NCBI RefSeq assembly: GCF_001983175.1
Contig: NZ_MNPW01000001.1
Coordinates: 186,001-250,000, forward strand
Source: Pseudomonas cedrina subsp. cedrina
GTDB taxonomy: Bacteria; Pseudomonadota; Gammaproteobacteria; Pseudomonadales; Pseudomonadaceae
Reading direction: 5' to 3'
Length of the DNA: 64,000 nucleotides
Shown: positions 32,966 to 42,576 of the stretch, in pieces
Position numbering within the stretch: the first letter of the stretch is position 1
Layout: each line of letters opens with the position of its first letter
The notes under the pieces: generated by a model
What the model saw: the letters and a program-made list of their open reading frames with translations, nothing else
What the model was told of the DNA's origin: nothing
Database searches by the model: none
Made by a program: the position numbers and the translations under genes

Positions 32966-33192
32966 AGATTGAACCTGCCTTCATCGCCAACAACGTCCTG
33001 ACGCTCCTGAAGAAAATCTTCGTCCGCCTTGGGCAACTCACGCAGCGACCCCCAGCTAGGCCGGACAGGTCGCAATGTGATCGTATCTCCATTGCGGGTG
33101 ATTTCGAGCTCGCCGACTCCCTCGTAGGCCATGTCGTTTGGAAATCGAATAGCCTGATTCTTTCCGTTTTTAAAAATTGAGACTGTGCGCAT
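32962..33192 (-). CDS. vapB: VapB-type antitoxin
   Basis: A 76-residue antitoxin of the SpoVT/AbrB (VagC) type. The N-terminal swapped-hairpin part is RTVSIFKNGKNQAIRFPNDM and LEITRNGDTITLRP, and the C-terminal toxin-binding tail is acidic (KADEDFLQERQDVVGDE). It precedes vapC with a 4-base overlap. CATATGC-like partial inverted repeats just upstream (33215-33262) may be its operator, but this is weak. Confidence 0.9.
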   Translation of the reverse strand: MRTVSIFKNGKNQAIRFPNDMAYEGVGELEITRNGDTITLRPVRPSWGSLRELPKADEDFLQERQDVVGDEGRFNL

Positions 33193-33672
33193 GATTCAAC
33201 TCCTACCTATGCCTGACATATGCAATGTAGGGATACGTAGAAGCCTATGCAAGGCATATGGCAATTTGCCGACGATCGGACATGTGTGCCAGTTGCTAAA
33301 AAAACCTGCGGCAGCAACACCCCGTAAACTCTCGCTCCGGCTCAAAAAGCAACCTTTCTGTCTCCGGTCCGTGACCATCCGCCACAACACAAAGCCAATT
33401 TTTTCCCTATAATGCGCGAGTAAATCGGGCCTGCAATATCCCTTTACACGGGGACGAAGAGCCAGACCTGAGGCCACCGCCGGAGCCTGCACCACCCGCT
33501 CCGCCCCTCAAGCCTCATGCAGCACCCGTTACCCCATTACGTTTATTTGCCTGCGCGAGCTGCTGCAACAAACGATTCCTTAAGATCCACCGCGGCCCTT
33601 GGGGCCGTGTGAACACCCAACCATCCGGTTTCACACGGGCACCTTGAGCCCTCACGCAGGAGACGACATGTC
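33193..33672. other. Intergenic region vapB / nrdB with the nrdB leader
   Basis: 480 bases. On the plus strand a consensus -10 TATAAT lies at 33408-33413, without a good -35. A short hairpin CGGCCCTTGGGGCCG is at about 33593-33607, and AGGAG is at 33658-33662 before nrdB. I see no clear NrdR box and no ORF worth reporting. Confidence 0.45.
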
Positions 33673-34923
33673 ATGCTGAGCTGGGACGAATTCGACAAAG
33701 AAGAAGAAGGCGAAGTAGCCACCAAAGGCGCCAACGCCGGCCACGCCACCGAAGCCAACATGGACCGCCTCGACGGAGCCGGCGCCGCCGCCGCCATCGA
33801 AGCCCGCGCCGTCACCGCAAATGACTCCGCCGCCATCGCGCGCGCCAAGGCCGAGCTGGACAAGCTCGACGTCGCCGAAGGCCTCGCCGAACTCGAAGGC
33901 GCCTCCGCCCGCGTCGCCGTCGACGAAAAGCGCATGATCAACTGCCGCGCCGACCTCAACCAGCTCGTGCCCTTCAAGTACGACTGGGCCTGGCAAAAGT
34001 ACCTCGACGGCTGCGCCAATCACTGGATGCCGCAAGAGGTCAACATGACCGCCGACATCGCCCTGTGGAAAGACCCCGAAGGCCTGACCGACGACGAACG
34101 CCGCATCGTCATGCGCAACCTCGGCTTCTTCTCCACCGCCGACTCCCTGGTCGCCAACAACCTGGTGCTGGCCGTCTACCGCCTGATCACCAACCCGGAG
34201 TGCCGCCAGTACATCCTGCGCCAGGCCTTCGAAGAAGCGATCCACACCCACGCCTACCAGTACTGCATCGAATCGTTGGCCATGGATGAAGGCGAGATCT
34301 TCAACATGTACCACGAGATTCCATCGGTCGCTAAAAAAGCGGCCTGGGGCCTGAAGTACACCCGCTCGATCTCCGATCCGAAGTTCGAAACCGGCACCGT
34401 CGACACCGACAAAGAGTTGCTGCGCAACCTGGTCGCCTACTACTGCGTGTTGGAAGGCATCTTCTTCTATTGCGGCTTCACCCAGATCCTGTCCATGGGC
34501 CGCCGCAACAAAATGACCGGCGTGGCCGAGCAGTTCCAGTACATCCTGCGTGATGAGTCGATGCACCTGAACTTCGGTATCGATGTGATCAACCAGATCA
34601 AAATCGAAAACCCGCACTTGTGGGATGCCGAGATGAAGGAAGAAGCGACCCAGATGATTTTGCAGGGTACGCAGCTGGAGATTGAATATGCGCGGGATAC
34701 CATGCCGCGTGGGGTGCTGGGGATGAATGCGGCGATGATGGAGGATTACCTCAAGTTCATCGCCAACCGTCGCCTGTCGCAGATTGGTCTTAAAGAAGAG
34801 TATCCAGGGACGACCAACCCGTTCCCTTGGATGAGCGAGATCATGGACTTGAAGAAAGAGAAGAACTTCTTCGAAACCCGTGTAATCGAGTACCAGACCG
34901 GCGGCGCGTTGAGCTGGGATTAA
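33673..34923 (+). CDS. nrdB: Class Ia ribonucleoside-diphosphate reductase, beta subunit
   Basis: A 416-residue R2 subunit that carries the diiron-tyrosyl radical cofactor and reduces ribonucleotides with NrdA. Diiron ligand segments are visible ([18 protein letters not shown] and [14 protein letters not shown]), and the C-terminal tail needed for R1 binding ends TGGALSWD. The first 80 or so residues are Ala-rich and acidic. The ATG at 33669 is followed at once by a stop in its own frame, so 33673 is the start, with AGGAG upstream. Downstream is a good terminator. nrdA is not adjacent upstream, where vapBC lies. Confidence 0.95.
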   Translation: MLSWDEFDKEEEGEVATKGANAGHATEANMDRLDGAGAAAAIEARAVTANDSAAIARAKAELDKLDVAEGLAELEGASARVAVDEKRMINCRADLNQLVPFKYDWAWQKYLDGCANHWMPQEVNMTADIALWKDPEGLTDDERRIVMRNLGFFSTADSLVANNLVLAVYRLITNPECRQYILRQAFEEAIHTHAYQYCIESLAMDEGEIFNMYHEIPSVAKKAAWGLKYTRSISDPKFETGTVDTDKELLRNLVAYYCVLEGIFFYCGFTQILSMGRRNKMTGVAEQFQYILRDESMHLNFGIDVINQIKIENPHLWDAEMKEEATQMILQGTQLEIEYARDTMPRGVLGMNAAMMEDYLKFIANRRLSQIGLKEEYPGTTNPFPWMSEIMDLKKEKNFFETRVIEYQTGGALSWD

Positions 34924-34943
34924 CTCTCAAGCCAAGTAACATT

Positions 34944-34972
34944 AAAAAGCCCTGACTTGTTCGGGGCTTTCT
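34944..34972 (+). terminator. Terminator of nrdB
   Basis: AAAGCCC (34946-34952) and GGGGCTTT (34963-34970) form the stem around a TGACTTGTTC-type loop, 20 bases after the stop. Confidence 0.8.
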
Positions 34973-35086
34973 GACTTAACTTACCACCAGAAAAAATGCG
35001 CGGAACAGAAAATCAAACTCTTCCACACTCAATAATATTCACTAACAAAAAACATATACACCGCCACCCAACGAGACCAATGAAAT

Positions 35087-36100
35087 CTACTTCTCCAAAA
35101 AATCAACTAACAAGGTCTTCGCTGACGCTGGATTATTGGCAACTCGCCACTTAGCTGCACCAGCAAGGTTAAGGTCATATTTAACAGACCCAACCCCAGC
35201 AGGGACGCCGTCTATAAACGATGTGGCCGTAATGCGTGGAAACCCCTCAGCGACTCTAAATAACTCTTCAGATCTAATTCTAAGAGATAGTTTTCTATAT
35301 TCAAACTCACATACCGAGTCATAACCGGCACCGTACAGCAATGACTCAAACCTCGATAGCATTAAAAGATCGTCATTAAGAAAGCTGCGGACTTTGTTGA
35401 CCAAATCGGGCAGTGACTCCTTCCCACTCCCCTCTTCTCTAACAACCAAGCTAAAAAGGAACAGCGATCCTCCTGCGGGTTCCAAAAGTTGATCAACCCC
35501 ATTTATGACGTGTGAAGCGCTTTCTTTAGACGAGGTTTTTACCTCAATTCCAACACCCAAAACCTCAAAATCATTTCGTGCACCCAAAGGGCCTCGCCAC
35601 ATGTCAATTGATTTTGAAAAGCCTATACTTGGTATCAACCAATTGAGCAAAAACCAAAGCTCACCAAACAATCCAATCTGCTGTTCCCTAGAAAGTAAGT
35701 CCTGTTTTGCTCCAGCCCAGAATCGCCTCCATTTTTCCAAAACATTTTGAACTATACGAACGCACCCAATACTCGCACCTGAATTAAGCGCTTCAGAAAT
35801 CTCTGTTACAGCGACATCTAGAGCGGCATAACCCTGTGGATCAAGACAGATCACCTCTACGAAATTTCGGATTTCACCATCATCAACCTTCATCTCTACG
35901 ACACGCACAGCTATACCAACACTAATACGCTCGGAGAGCTCACAGGGCTCACCGTGCGGAATAGCAACAAGGACGTATCTCTTACGAGATGAGTCAATAG
36001 CTATGAATACATCTTTGCGAACATCCGGATTAGCCAGACGAACTGATAACTTTTCCTCAGCTACCGGTGTGAGATCCAACAAATCCCAGCGAAGACTCAT
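35087..36100 (-). CDS. DUF4420 / PD-(D/E)XK-type putative restriction endonuclease
   Basis: 337 residues from the ATG at 36100. That ATG overlaps the Z1 stop as TAATG, so it is translationally coupled; an 18-base upstream start is less likely. The nuclease core is visible around residues 165-200: MWRGPLGARNDFEVLGVGIEVKTSS, giving D...E-V-K as the PD-(D/E)XK-like metal site, preceded by QIGLFGELWFLLN. Members of this group occur with Z1 and MORC/MutL-like ATPases and a cytosine methylase in predicted restriction-modification islands (Iyer, Abhiman and Aravind, comparative genomics). It is last in the operon. It is AT-richer than the surrounding chromosome. Confidence 0.85.
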   Translation of the reverse strand: MSLRWDLLDLTPVAEEKLSVRLANPDVRKDVFIAIDSSRKRYVLVAIPHGEPCELSERISVGIAVRVVEMKVDDGEIRNFVEVICLDPQGYAALDVAVTEISEALNSGASIGCVRIVQNVLEKWRRFWAGAKQDLLSREQQIGLFGELWFLLNWLIPSIGFSKSIDMWRGPLGARNDFEVLGVGIEVKTSSKESASHVINGVDQLLEPAGGSLFLFSLVVREEGSGKESLPDLVNKVRSFLNDDLLMLSRFESLLYGAGYDSVCEFEYRKLSLRIRSEELFRVAEGFPRITATSFIDGVPAGVGSVKYDLNLAGAAKWRVANNPASAKTLLVDFLEK

Positions 36101-38766
36101 TAGATGCATGGACGCCACCGCGCAGATCCTTCCAAATAAGCCTCAGAAGGTCCATCTGTCTTAGTCTTGGGGAATGAAATAGCCAAGCCGATAAGATCAC
36201 GAGCGAGTGAATTAGACGGGTCTTTATATAATGACTCACGGCCCTTCGCCAGCGCGGCCGGATCATGCCCCGATTTTTTACTTATTGGATATATCAACAA
36301 CAGGGCTTTTTGAGAAGACCGTGAATAACGTGCAGCTCTATTTCTATCTCTATGTTCACCGCTAGCCATTTTCGCATCCGCAGCGATCACCTCCAAATCC
36401 GTAAGACCGATTGCTTCGTCACCTGGAGTGGTTATAACGCCTAGAGAATTTGTCCCTCTAATTCTAGTTCGACTGATATTCCATACAGCAGGCTCATCGT
36501 TCGGCAACCAACTAGCACGGCCTAACTCCTTATCTTCTTCATCTCGGCCTCTAACCGCTACAGTCCAACTGACCAGATCGCCGGAAAGGTTTTGCCTTTC
36601 AATCCATGCAGCAATCAATTCTGAAGAAAAGCTGCTAACTTCAATATCCGTAGAAAACCCACGAATAAATTTAACTATCTCTGCGGCGGACACTTCGGAC
36701 CAGACGGGGCCAAATTTAGTTTTTTTATCGCTACCGCCCAGTCGCTGCAGAAAACTTTTTGTTGCTTGTCGGTTTTCCTCGCAAATTAAAGCCAATCGAG
36801 CTTCATCTTGCAGTGGAAACTTGAATGTTTGCTCAAGTTGTAGCGAATAAGATTGACTTATAATAGTAGCGACGCCTGTTCGCCTCTTTAGCGCACTAGT
36901 CACCTGCATTGAAGGATGCTGTAAAATTCGCATTCCGAGCTCAGAAGGCTTAAGCCCAGGTATTTGCTCATATACCTGCATATCTTGACGCAACCTATAC
37001 TCAACTAGAGCCAAATCTGTAAACCAGCCAGCCAGTTCGCTGGTCGTATATATACGGGTGAGATCTTCATATCCAGCACGATATCCGTACCAGCGAGCCA
37101 TCTGGAGTAAAGTATCGTACTGTGGAGAACGGCGTGCAAAAAAACTAACTAAAAGCCCTTCCAAAGTAAGGCCACGCGCAAGACGGTTACCGCCCACCGC
37201 AATAGCCTTTAAGCTTGGCTCACGCTCAAAATCTAAAACCTCACCAGTATCGCTATTAATCTCACGGACTACGACAGCCTCCATGAATGGGCCTATGAAA
37301 GGCTCAATGTCCATAAAGGTATCTACCGGTGCATCTGGGATGCCAGAACTAGTAGGGATAAAATCTTCTTCCCATAAAACTTTTAACCCCTCACGAATCC
37401 CACCATTTCTGTCATAACGCCATAAATCTTTAATCTCCCGGAACCTATTTTCAATGAGTTTTTTGGTAGGAGCTTGGTCCGCAATCCGCTGACTAGTATG
37501 AACAAGCATTGTACTAGGAGCATCGCCCTTACCCCGCTTCGCACGCGCCGCACCACCTAGAACAAATGCGAACAGTGATAGATTTAACGACGCTGGCAGT
37601 AAGTTATCTTGCAGCAGAGATACAACCTCTTTCGCTGGAATAATACGCACAACATCTAAACCAGATACACTTTCATTACCGTTGGAATCGAAACGCCCAA
37701 AAAACTCTTCGGTACCAAAATAACCGGGAGGTTTTGGAAGATCTATAAAAAAGTCTTTTGGATAGAGGTCAGACCCAACCGCACCATCATAGGTATTATG
37801 AGGAATTAATATGTTAGCAAAAGGAGTTGCTGTATAGGCCACATAGGCACGCCGTGAAAATATGCTAATCAAGGACCTTATAAGGCCATTTATAACTGCT
37901 GGGGCTTCGTAATCCGGATTATCCGCATCGAATGCAGCTTGGGTTTGGTAACTACCTCGAGTATCTACACTCGCTTGATCCGCTTCATCATCAATAAATA
38001 ATGCGGGCAAAGTTAGACGAACTTCAGGGGGTGCTGAATCAAACCAAGCTTTCAATCGACGCAGCACCGCCCCATTTTTCTTTATAACAAGTAATACTGG
38101 CTGAGATCCCTGCAACGCAGCATGATTAGCGCGACCTATTGAAAAATCGCCATCCAGATCATCACTTGTAAATTGATGCCACTGCCGCCCTACCGGAGGC
38201 AAACGGACCGCTCCGCGCGGATTTGTAGGGTAACCCGTCAGCTCGCGGTTAAGTCGTAACTGCGTCTGTCGACGAAGCCCATTATCTATACCGGAAAAAA
38301 CGACGATCAAACGATAGCCAGCATCTGCTGCTTTAGCTATGACTGCTGTAAAATTTGCGGTCTTCCCACTTTGTACATAACCGAGTACTAAACCTCGGAT
38401 ATCAAACTCTGCCGTGGATGGCGGTTTTAGCTCGCGAAGAATACGATCAGATGCGTCATCCAGAGAAAGGACCGTATCTTTCGACCACCCCTTATATCCA
38501 AGCAAGTACGATCGCAGTGTTTTCCAATAATACCACTCACTACGATCAACACTTAACAACCAGTCATGTAATTCTTCAGTTGAAGAAATAACCCGAGCAC
38601 GCTCAAAAGTTTTATTTGACTCTTCTTCAAGCCTGTTAGCAACCCACTCTCGGAGCTCCGCAGGGATAAGCTGATTAGACAAAACATCATCCTTGGAATG
38701 CCCCAAATCCAAGAGGAACCTTGCGGTACGTAATGCTTGATCCTGCAGTGTAGAAATCTGAGACAT
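36100..38766 (-). CDS. Z1-domain P-loop ATPase (putative DNA translocase/helicase)
   Basis: An 888-residue protein with Walker A at residues 129-138 (GYVQSGKTAN) and Walker B/DEAD-like DDEAD at 259-263. A later SNF2/SF2-like motif region follows (AVGGNRLARGLTLEGLLVSFF and QMARWYGYR), matching the Z1 family of endonuclease-associated ATPases. It starts 5 bases after the GHKL gene end and its TAATG overlaps the nuclease gene, so all three form one operon. In the predicted system it would act as the motor subunit. Codon use and base composition differ from the core genes on either side. Confidence 0.9.
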   Translation of the reverse strand: MSQISTLQDQALRTARFLLDLGHSKDDVLSNQLIPAELREWVANRLEEESNKTFERARVISSTEELHDWLLSVDRSEWYYWKTLRSYLLGYKGWSKDTVLSLDDASDRILRELKPPSTAEFDIRGLVLGYVQSGKTANFTAVIAKAADAGYRLIVVFSGIDNGLRRQTQLRLNRELTGYPTNPRGAVRLPPVGRQWHQFTSDDLDGDFSIGRANHAALQGSQPVLLVIKKNGAVLRRLKAWFDSAPPEVRLTLPALFIDDEADQASVDTRGSYQTQAAFDADNPDYEAPAVINGLIRSLISIFSRRAYVAYTATPFANILIPHNTYDGAVGSDLYPKDFFIDLPKPPGYFGTEEFFGRFDSNGNESVSGLDVVRIIPAKEVVSLLQDNLLPASLNLSLFAFVLGGAARAKRGKGDAPSTMLVHTSQRIADQAPTKKLIENRFREIKDLWRYDRNGGIREGLKVLWEEDFIPTSSGIPDAPVDTFMDIEPFIGPFMEAVVVREINSDTGEVLDFEREPSLKAIAVGGNRLARGLTLEGLLVSFFARRSPQYDTLLQMARWYGYRAGYEDLTRIYTTSELAGWFTDLALVEYRLRQDMQVYEQIPGLKPSELGMRILQHPSMQVTSALKRRTGVATIISQSYSLQLEQTFKFPLQDEARLALICEENRQATKSFLQRLGGSDKKTKFGPVWSEVSAAEIVKFIRGFSTDIEVSSFSSELIAAWIERQNLSGDLVSWTVAVRGRDEEDKELGRASWLPNDEPAVWNISRTRIRGTNSLGVITTPGDEAIGLTDLEVIAADAKMASGEHRDRNRAARYSRSSQKALLLIYPISKKSGHDPAALAKGRESLYKDPSNSLARDLIGLAISFPKTKTDGPSEAYLEGSARWRPCI

Positions 38767-38771
38767 ATGCG

Positions 38772-40132
38772 CTACTCCAACAATGTGGCTTTTGCTCGGG
38801 CGAAAACTTTCCTAACTACAGGTAACTCTTCAGGCAAAGCGACCTTCTCAAGCAATAGCTCCACATGCTCAAAGTTCAACTCTTTGGACTCATTCGAACC
38901 AGTATTACTGTTCGAATGATCAGGAGCGTACTGTGAGCCAGGAAAAACATCGCTGCTATCCTCTCGCACAACTTTAGGTTTCTTCCCCTCGCGGCCTCCT
39001 TCCGCTCCAGAACCGCTTCCCTTTAAAGACTTTTCACTAGAGCGGTACGTCTTATTTGCTAAGGTAATGACGGGACTGATCGCTTGCGCCAGTGCTTCCT
39101 TAATTGAAGAAGGGAGACTCACACGCATTTTCGGAACATTTATTTTAAATTCTTCATCCAAGCGAGGACTGAAAGACAGAGCAACTCTTGCTAACTTATG
39201 ATGCTCATCTAAAGTCCTAAGATTACTCCACCCCCCGCTTTGGATCATTCTATCAGCGCGATATATATAAAAACCTTGTTGGCGGTTCCACTTATTAGGC
39301 CCTGATGCTCTATTAAAAGCGTCAGGAGTAGAAAACTGAGACTGCGAGGGCAGAACATATGGCTCAACTACTATGTCGGATTTTCCGCTCTCCATTTCCA
39401 CACGCATTACAACCTGTTCCAAGCTCTGTGTTTGCGTCTCTCCACGTGCAAACGGGTCCCACGGCACAATTTTATTATCATTTATATAAATAGACAGTTT
39501 TTACCGCGAACCTCTCCAGCTAAAAACCTGTGAAAAACCATCGCAACATGCTTTTCCACTTCCCTACACATACTCGCGAGTTGCTTTCTAGCAAACTCAC
39601 CATCCGGATGTTTATAATCTAGAATTCTATCTATTCTTTCCCAAACTATAACCGAGCCCGGCGCCTCTTTGAGGTACTCTCGAGCTTTAACTTGCAAATC
39701 GGCGGTTCTTACCTGCAATATTTCCCATTTATTCGTAGCATCTACGTGATCAAGATCCCAACAGTAAGCACTTATATCTGCGCGTTTTTCATTATGCCTA
39801 GAAGCGACTGTCAAGCGTAAGCATTGGCTAAGCGAAGCTGTTTTCAGACCTAGCCCGAACTTACCTAAGTCTTCGCTTTCATAATCTCTCTCGGACCCAA
39901 AACGCAGAGCTTCGCGTATCTGCGAAGCCGACATTCCTAGCCCGTTATCAGAAATCATTACAGAAGAGTTCTCGCCATTCCATTCAATATGAATACGAAT
40001 AGTATTAGCCTTTGCCTCAATCGAGTTATCGATGAGATCAGCAACTGCGGCAGAAAATTCGTATCCCATATCTCTAAGAGACCTAATAAGCCGCTTCGCA
40101 CTGGGTATAACTTCCCACGTGTTGGTACCCAT
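38772..40132 (-). pseudogene. MORC/MutL-like GHKL ATPase, disrupted by a 1-nt frameshift
   Basis: From ATG 40132 (ribosome site AAGGAG) the first frame runs 216 residues to a TAA at 39482-39484. It has all Bergerat-fold motifs: DLIDNSIEA (33-40), SDNGLGMS (61-68) and GKFGLGLKTASLS (90-102). The remainder, down to 38772, is open in another frame from about 39500: YINDNKIVPWDPFARGETQT... and a charged C-terminus. Adding one A to the A5 tract (T5 at 39498-39502 on the plus strand) joins both into one 453-residue protein. The downstream part alone has only a GTG without a ribosome site. This could be a real mutation, phase variation, recoding or a sequencing error. Confidence 0.8.
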
Positions 40133-40279
40133 AAAGCTCCTTGATCTCATCGATCATCTCAATTGCTTCTCACGTACCAGATTCAAACCCAGCACGAATA
40201 TGTCCTCAGCGCGCCGAGCCAAGTGCCAAAAAAGCTAAGCATGGCGATGCGCCATCCATATTGAATCATTCTGCGATAA

Positions 40280-40306
40280 AAGAAAAGCCCCGTCTACCCC
40301 GGGGCT
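40280..40306 (-). terminator. Terminator of the methyltransferase gene
   Basis: AGCCCCG and CGGGGCT flank a short loop. On the minus strand the stem is followed by TTTTCTTTT. It separates the dcm transcript from the GHKL-Z1-nuclease operon, whose promoter should lie in 40133-40280. Confidence 0.8.
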
Positions 40307-40376
40307 GGGCATCCTAAATTAGTGCATTTTGAAACTTATGCGTTTTTTGGCATTGTTATCTGCGCAATAGCGCACT

Positions 40377-42035
40377 TTAAGCTTCAAATAACCGTTCCTG
40401 TATCCGAGGCATTAGTCTTGAGCGTTTTGCTTTCGTTCCACTTCCAATTATCCTAGCTACAATTTCCGCTATTTGACGAGCCAGCATAGGAGGAACAGCG
40501 TTTCCAACCTGATGAAATTGCTCAGTTCTATTTCCTAGGAAAAAATAATTATCTGGGAACGTTTGAAGCCTAGCAGCTTCTCGCACAGTCAGGCTACGAC
40601 ACTGCCTTGAATCGTAGTGTATAAAATAATGACCATCTTTTGCGATATGACTAGTGATGGTTGTCGAAGGCAAATGATGCATTTGGACTCGAAAGCGATC
40701 GCTAAATTTGCCCGTTTCCCAATTCTTGTGATTAGGTGCCAACCCAGCGAGATTGAAGTCCCCGTGACCTTTAGGTGACTTGTAATGGGCGTCGGCAAAC
40801 TGTGACGCATACACATATCGACGAAGATCTGATGCCATATGCCCCCTAGCTTCGTGATTTAGCCAATATCTTAGCCGAGGATCTTGGTACCATTCATCTA
40901 GATATGTTCCGGTAATCCCAGTCCATTTTTCTCTTTTTAAGACACGCAACCCTCCGGGATGCAGTTCCTCGCCATCAAATAAATTTGAAAAAGACCGGGC
41001 TAGGATGCCAATCCTTTCGCTAAATAGTATTGAGTTTTTATCACAAATCGAACTTGTGCTCTTCAACTCAGCGTGCATATCTTGCAGTTGAGCCTTAACG
41101 GTGTCCGCCCAAGCATAGGAGGTATCAAGCGATTTTGTGAGAGTGCTTCTGAGAGGTGGCAAAGTGCCTATTACCTCTTTAACTGTGACGCGTTTTGATC
41201 CGAGGGTTAACTTATGATCTTCATCAGGGTCAAAAAACTCCTCTGCCACTCCTAAGAGGATAACTCTATGGCGAGCTTGAGGGATGCCAAACTCCTCCGC
41301 ACGAATAATGTAATGATTGGGATCTATGCTATTGGGACTTGCTCCACTCTCATAGACATCATCATCTACTAAAGAGCAAATCCTATATCTTCGACCGCTA
41401 TCCTGCTCACCTAACGCAACATCTGGCGCAGTTAGATCGCTGAGAATTTTAGGAAACATCCGTTCACCCCCAACTTTTGAAGATAGTATTCCTTTAACAT
41501 TCTCCATTACGAAAATTGCGGGCTTTTTTCGCTGAATTATTCTTAAATATTCACGATATAAAAAGTGCCTATGATCATCCTCTGCGCGATAATCCAACTT
41601 CCCGCGATTCCTCGCCCGACCAACGACTGAATAAGCCTGGCATGGTGGACCGCCTATTAAAACCCATGGTTTACTTTCATCCAAGCGCTCTTCCAATATT
41701 CTATCTAAACGTGCATTCCCCTCTTCACTCCCTAGCTCAATAAGCTGTGCTTCTCCATCGGCGTGTTTCCAAGCATCTAAACTTCTTTCTGTATAAGGCT
41801 TATCCAAACTTGCAGTTTCACAAAAATCATAATAATCACCTAATGCCTCTGGTTGATTTTTTTTAAGAAACCGGTAAAAGGCCCTTAGCCGCAGAGTTGC
41901 CCTCGCGGCTGGGTCCATCTCAGCTGATACTTTTATTTCAAAACTTTTTCCATCATTGTATGACGAGAAGCCTTCTCCTAAGCCTCCTGGGCCGGCGAAG
42001 AGATCAACAATTTGGATATGGGCGCTATGACTCAT
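40377..42035 (-). CDS. dcm: DNA (cytosine-5-)-methyltransferase
   Basis: A 552-residue C5 methylase. It has motif I DLFAGPGGLGEGF (11-23), motif IV GGPPCQAYSVVGRAR with catalytic Cys132, motif VI MENVKG (177-182), motif VIII/IX region RKLTVREAARLQTFP-like (SLTVREAARLQTFPDNY), and motif X GNAVPP. It is larger than a plain Dcm because of inserts between motifs I and IV and in the target-recognition part. The ATG at 42035 is taken as start; a TTG 54 bases upstream would run through the divergent vsr start. It is probably the modification arm of the island and protects the sites cut by the nuclease operon. Confidence 0.94.
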   Translation of the reverse strand: MSHSAHIQIVDLFAGPGGLGEGFSSYNDGKSFEIKVSAEMDPAARATLRLRAFYRFLKKNQPEALGDYYDFCETASLDKPYTERSLDAWKHADGEAQLIELGSEEGNARLDRILEERLDESKPWVLIGGPPCQAYSVVGRARNRGKLDYRAEDDHRHFLYREYLRIIQRKKPAIFVMENVKGILSSKVGGERMFPKILSDLTAPDVALGEQDSGRRYRICSLVDDDVYESGASPNSIDPNHYIIRAEEFGIPQARHRVILLGVAEEFFDPDEDHKLTLGSKRVTVKEVIGTLPPLRSTLTKSLDTSYAWADTVKAQLQDMHAELKSTSSICDKNSILFSERIGILARSFSNLFDGEELHPGGLRVLKREKWTGITGTYLDEWYQDPRLRYWLNHEARGHMASDLRRYVYASQFADAHYKSPKGHGDFNLAGLAPNHKNWETGKFSDRFRVQMHHLPSTTITSHIAKDGHYFIHYDSRQCRSLTVREAARLQTFPDNYFFLGNRTEQFHQVGNAVPPMLARQIAEIVARIIGSGTKAKRSRLMPRIQERLFEA

Positions 42036-42064
42036 GAAACCACGCTGCTTTGAGAAATGACGAA

Positions 42065-42484
42065 ATGGACGTCGTCGACCGAGTAACAAGATCCCGCATG
42101 ATGAGCGGAATTAAAGGCAAGCACACCAAGCCTGAGCTTACCGTACGGAAATTTTTACACGCGCAAGGCTATCGTTTTCGCCTCCATCGCGCAGATCTGC
42201 CAGGCAAGCCTGACATTGTACTGCCCCGATATAGAACATGCATTTTTGTTCAAGGCTGCTTTTGGCATCAGCACCCTGGTTGCAAATATGCGCACACTCC
42301 CAAAAGCAATCAAGATTTCTGGCTTCCAAAGCTCGCAAAAAACGTTGAACGAGATCAGATATCCGAACGAAAGCTAAAAGAGATGGGATGGCAAGTAGTG
42401 ATTATCTGGGAATGCGACACAAAAAACAGAGAAATCTTACAAGCCCGGATCAGAGAAGCATTAGGCCCCTCCATTTCAGCATAA
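42065..42484 (+). CDS. vsr: Very short patch repair (Vsr) endonuclease
   Basis: A 139-residue T:G mismatch nicking endonuclease that repairs deamination of 5-methylcytosine at Dcm-type sites. The conserved core is present: TRSRMMSGIKGKHTKPEL, LPGKPDIVLP (catalytic Asp about residue 50), and CIFVQGCFWHQHPGC (metal/catalytic His) followed by FWLPKLAKNVERD. The ATG at 42065 is preferred; a TTG at 42050 is in frame. It is divergent from dcm with only 29 bases between the ATGs. Pairing with the adjacent methylase supports both calls. Confidence 0.93.
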   Translation: MDVVDRVTRSRMMSGIKGKHTKPELTVRKFLHAQGYRFRLHRADLPGKPDIVLPRYRTCIFVQGCFWHQHPGCKYAHTPKSNQDFWLPKLAKNVERDQISERKLKEMGWQVVIIWECDTKNREILQARIREALGPSISA

Positions 42485-42576
42485 GCCTTATGGATTGAAG
42501 AGTTGACCGTTCGGCTCAAAGCTTTTAGCCTTCCAATTCGGCGCCTAAGAAACGCCTCAACCAGAGCGGTCCTCCG

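Noticed and set aside
33193..33672. NrdR boxes upstream of nrdB
   Set aside because: I searched by eye for ACACTATATATAGTGT-like sites and found no pair at suitable spacing.
36057..36266. Alternative upstream start of the DUF4420 gene (36118)
   Set aside because: The TAATG junction at 36100-36102 is a classical coupled start. The extra six residues lack support.
38772..39467. Separate 231-residue gene after the GHKL frame
   Set aside because: It would start at a GTG with no ribosome site. One inserted A joins it exactly to the ATPase frame, so I treat both as one broken gene.
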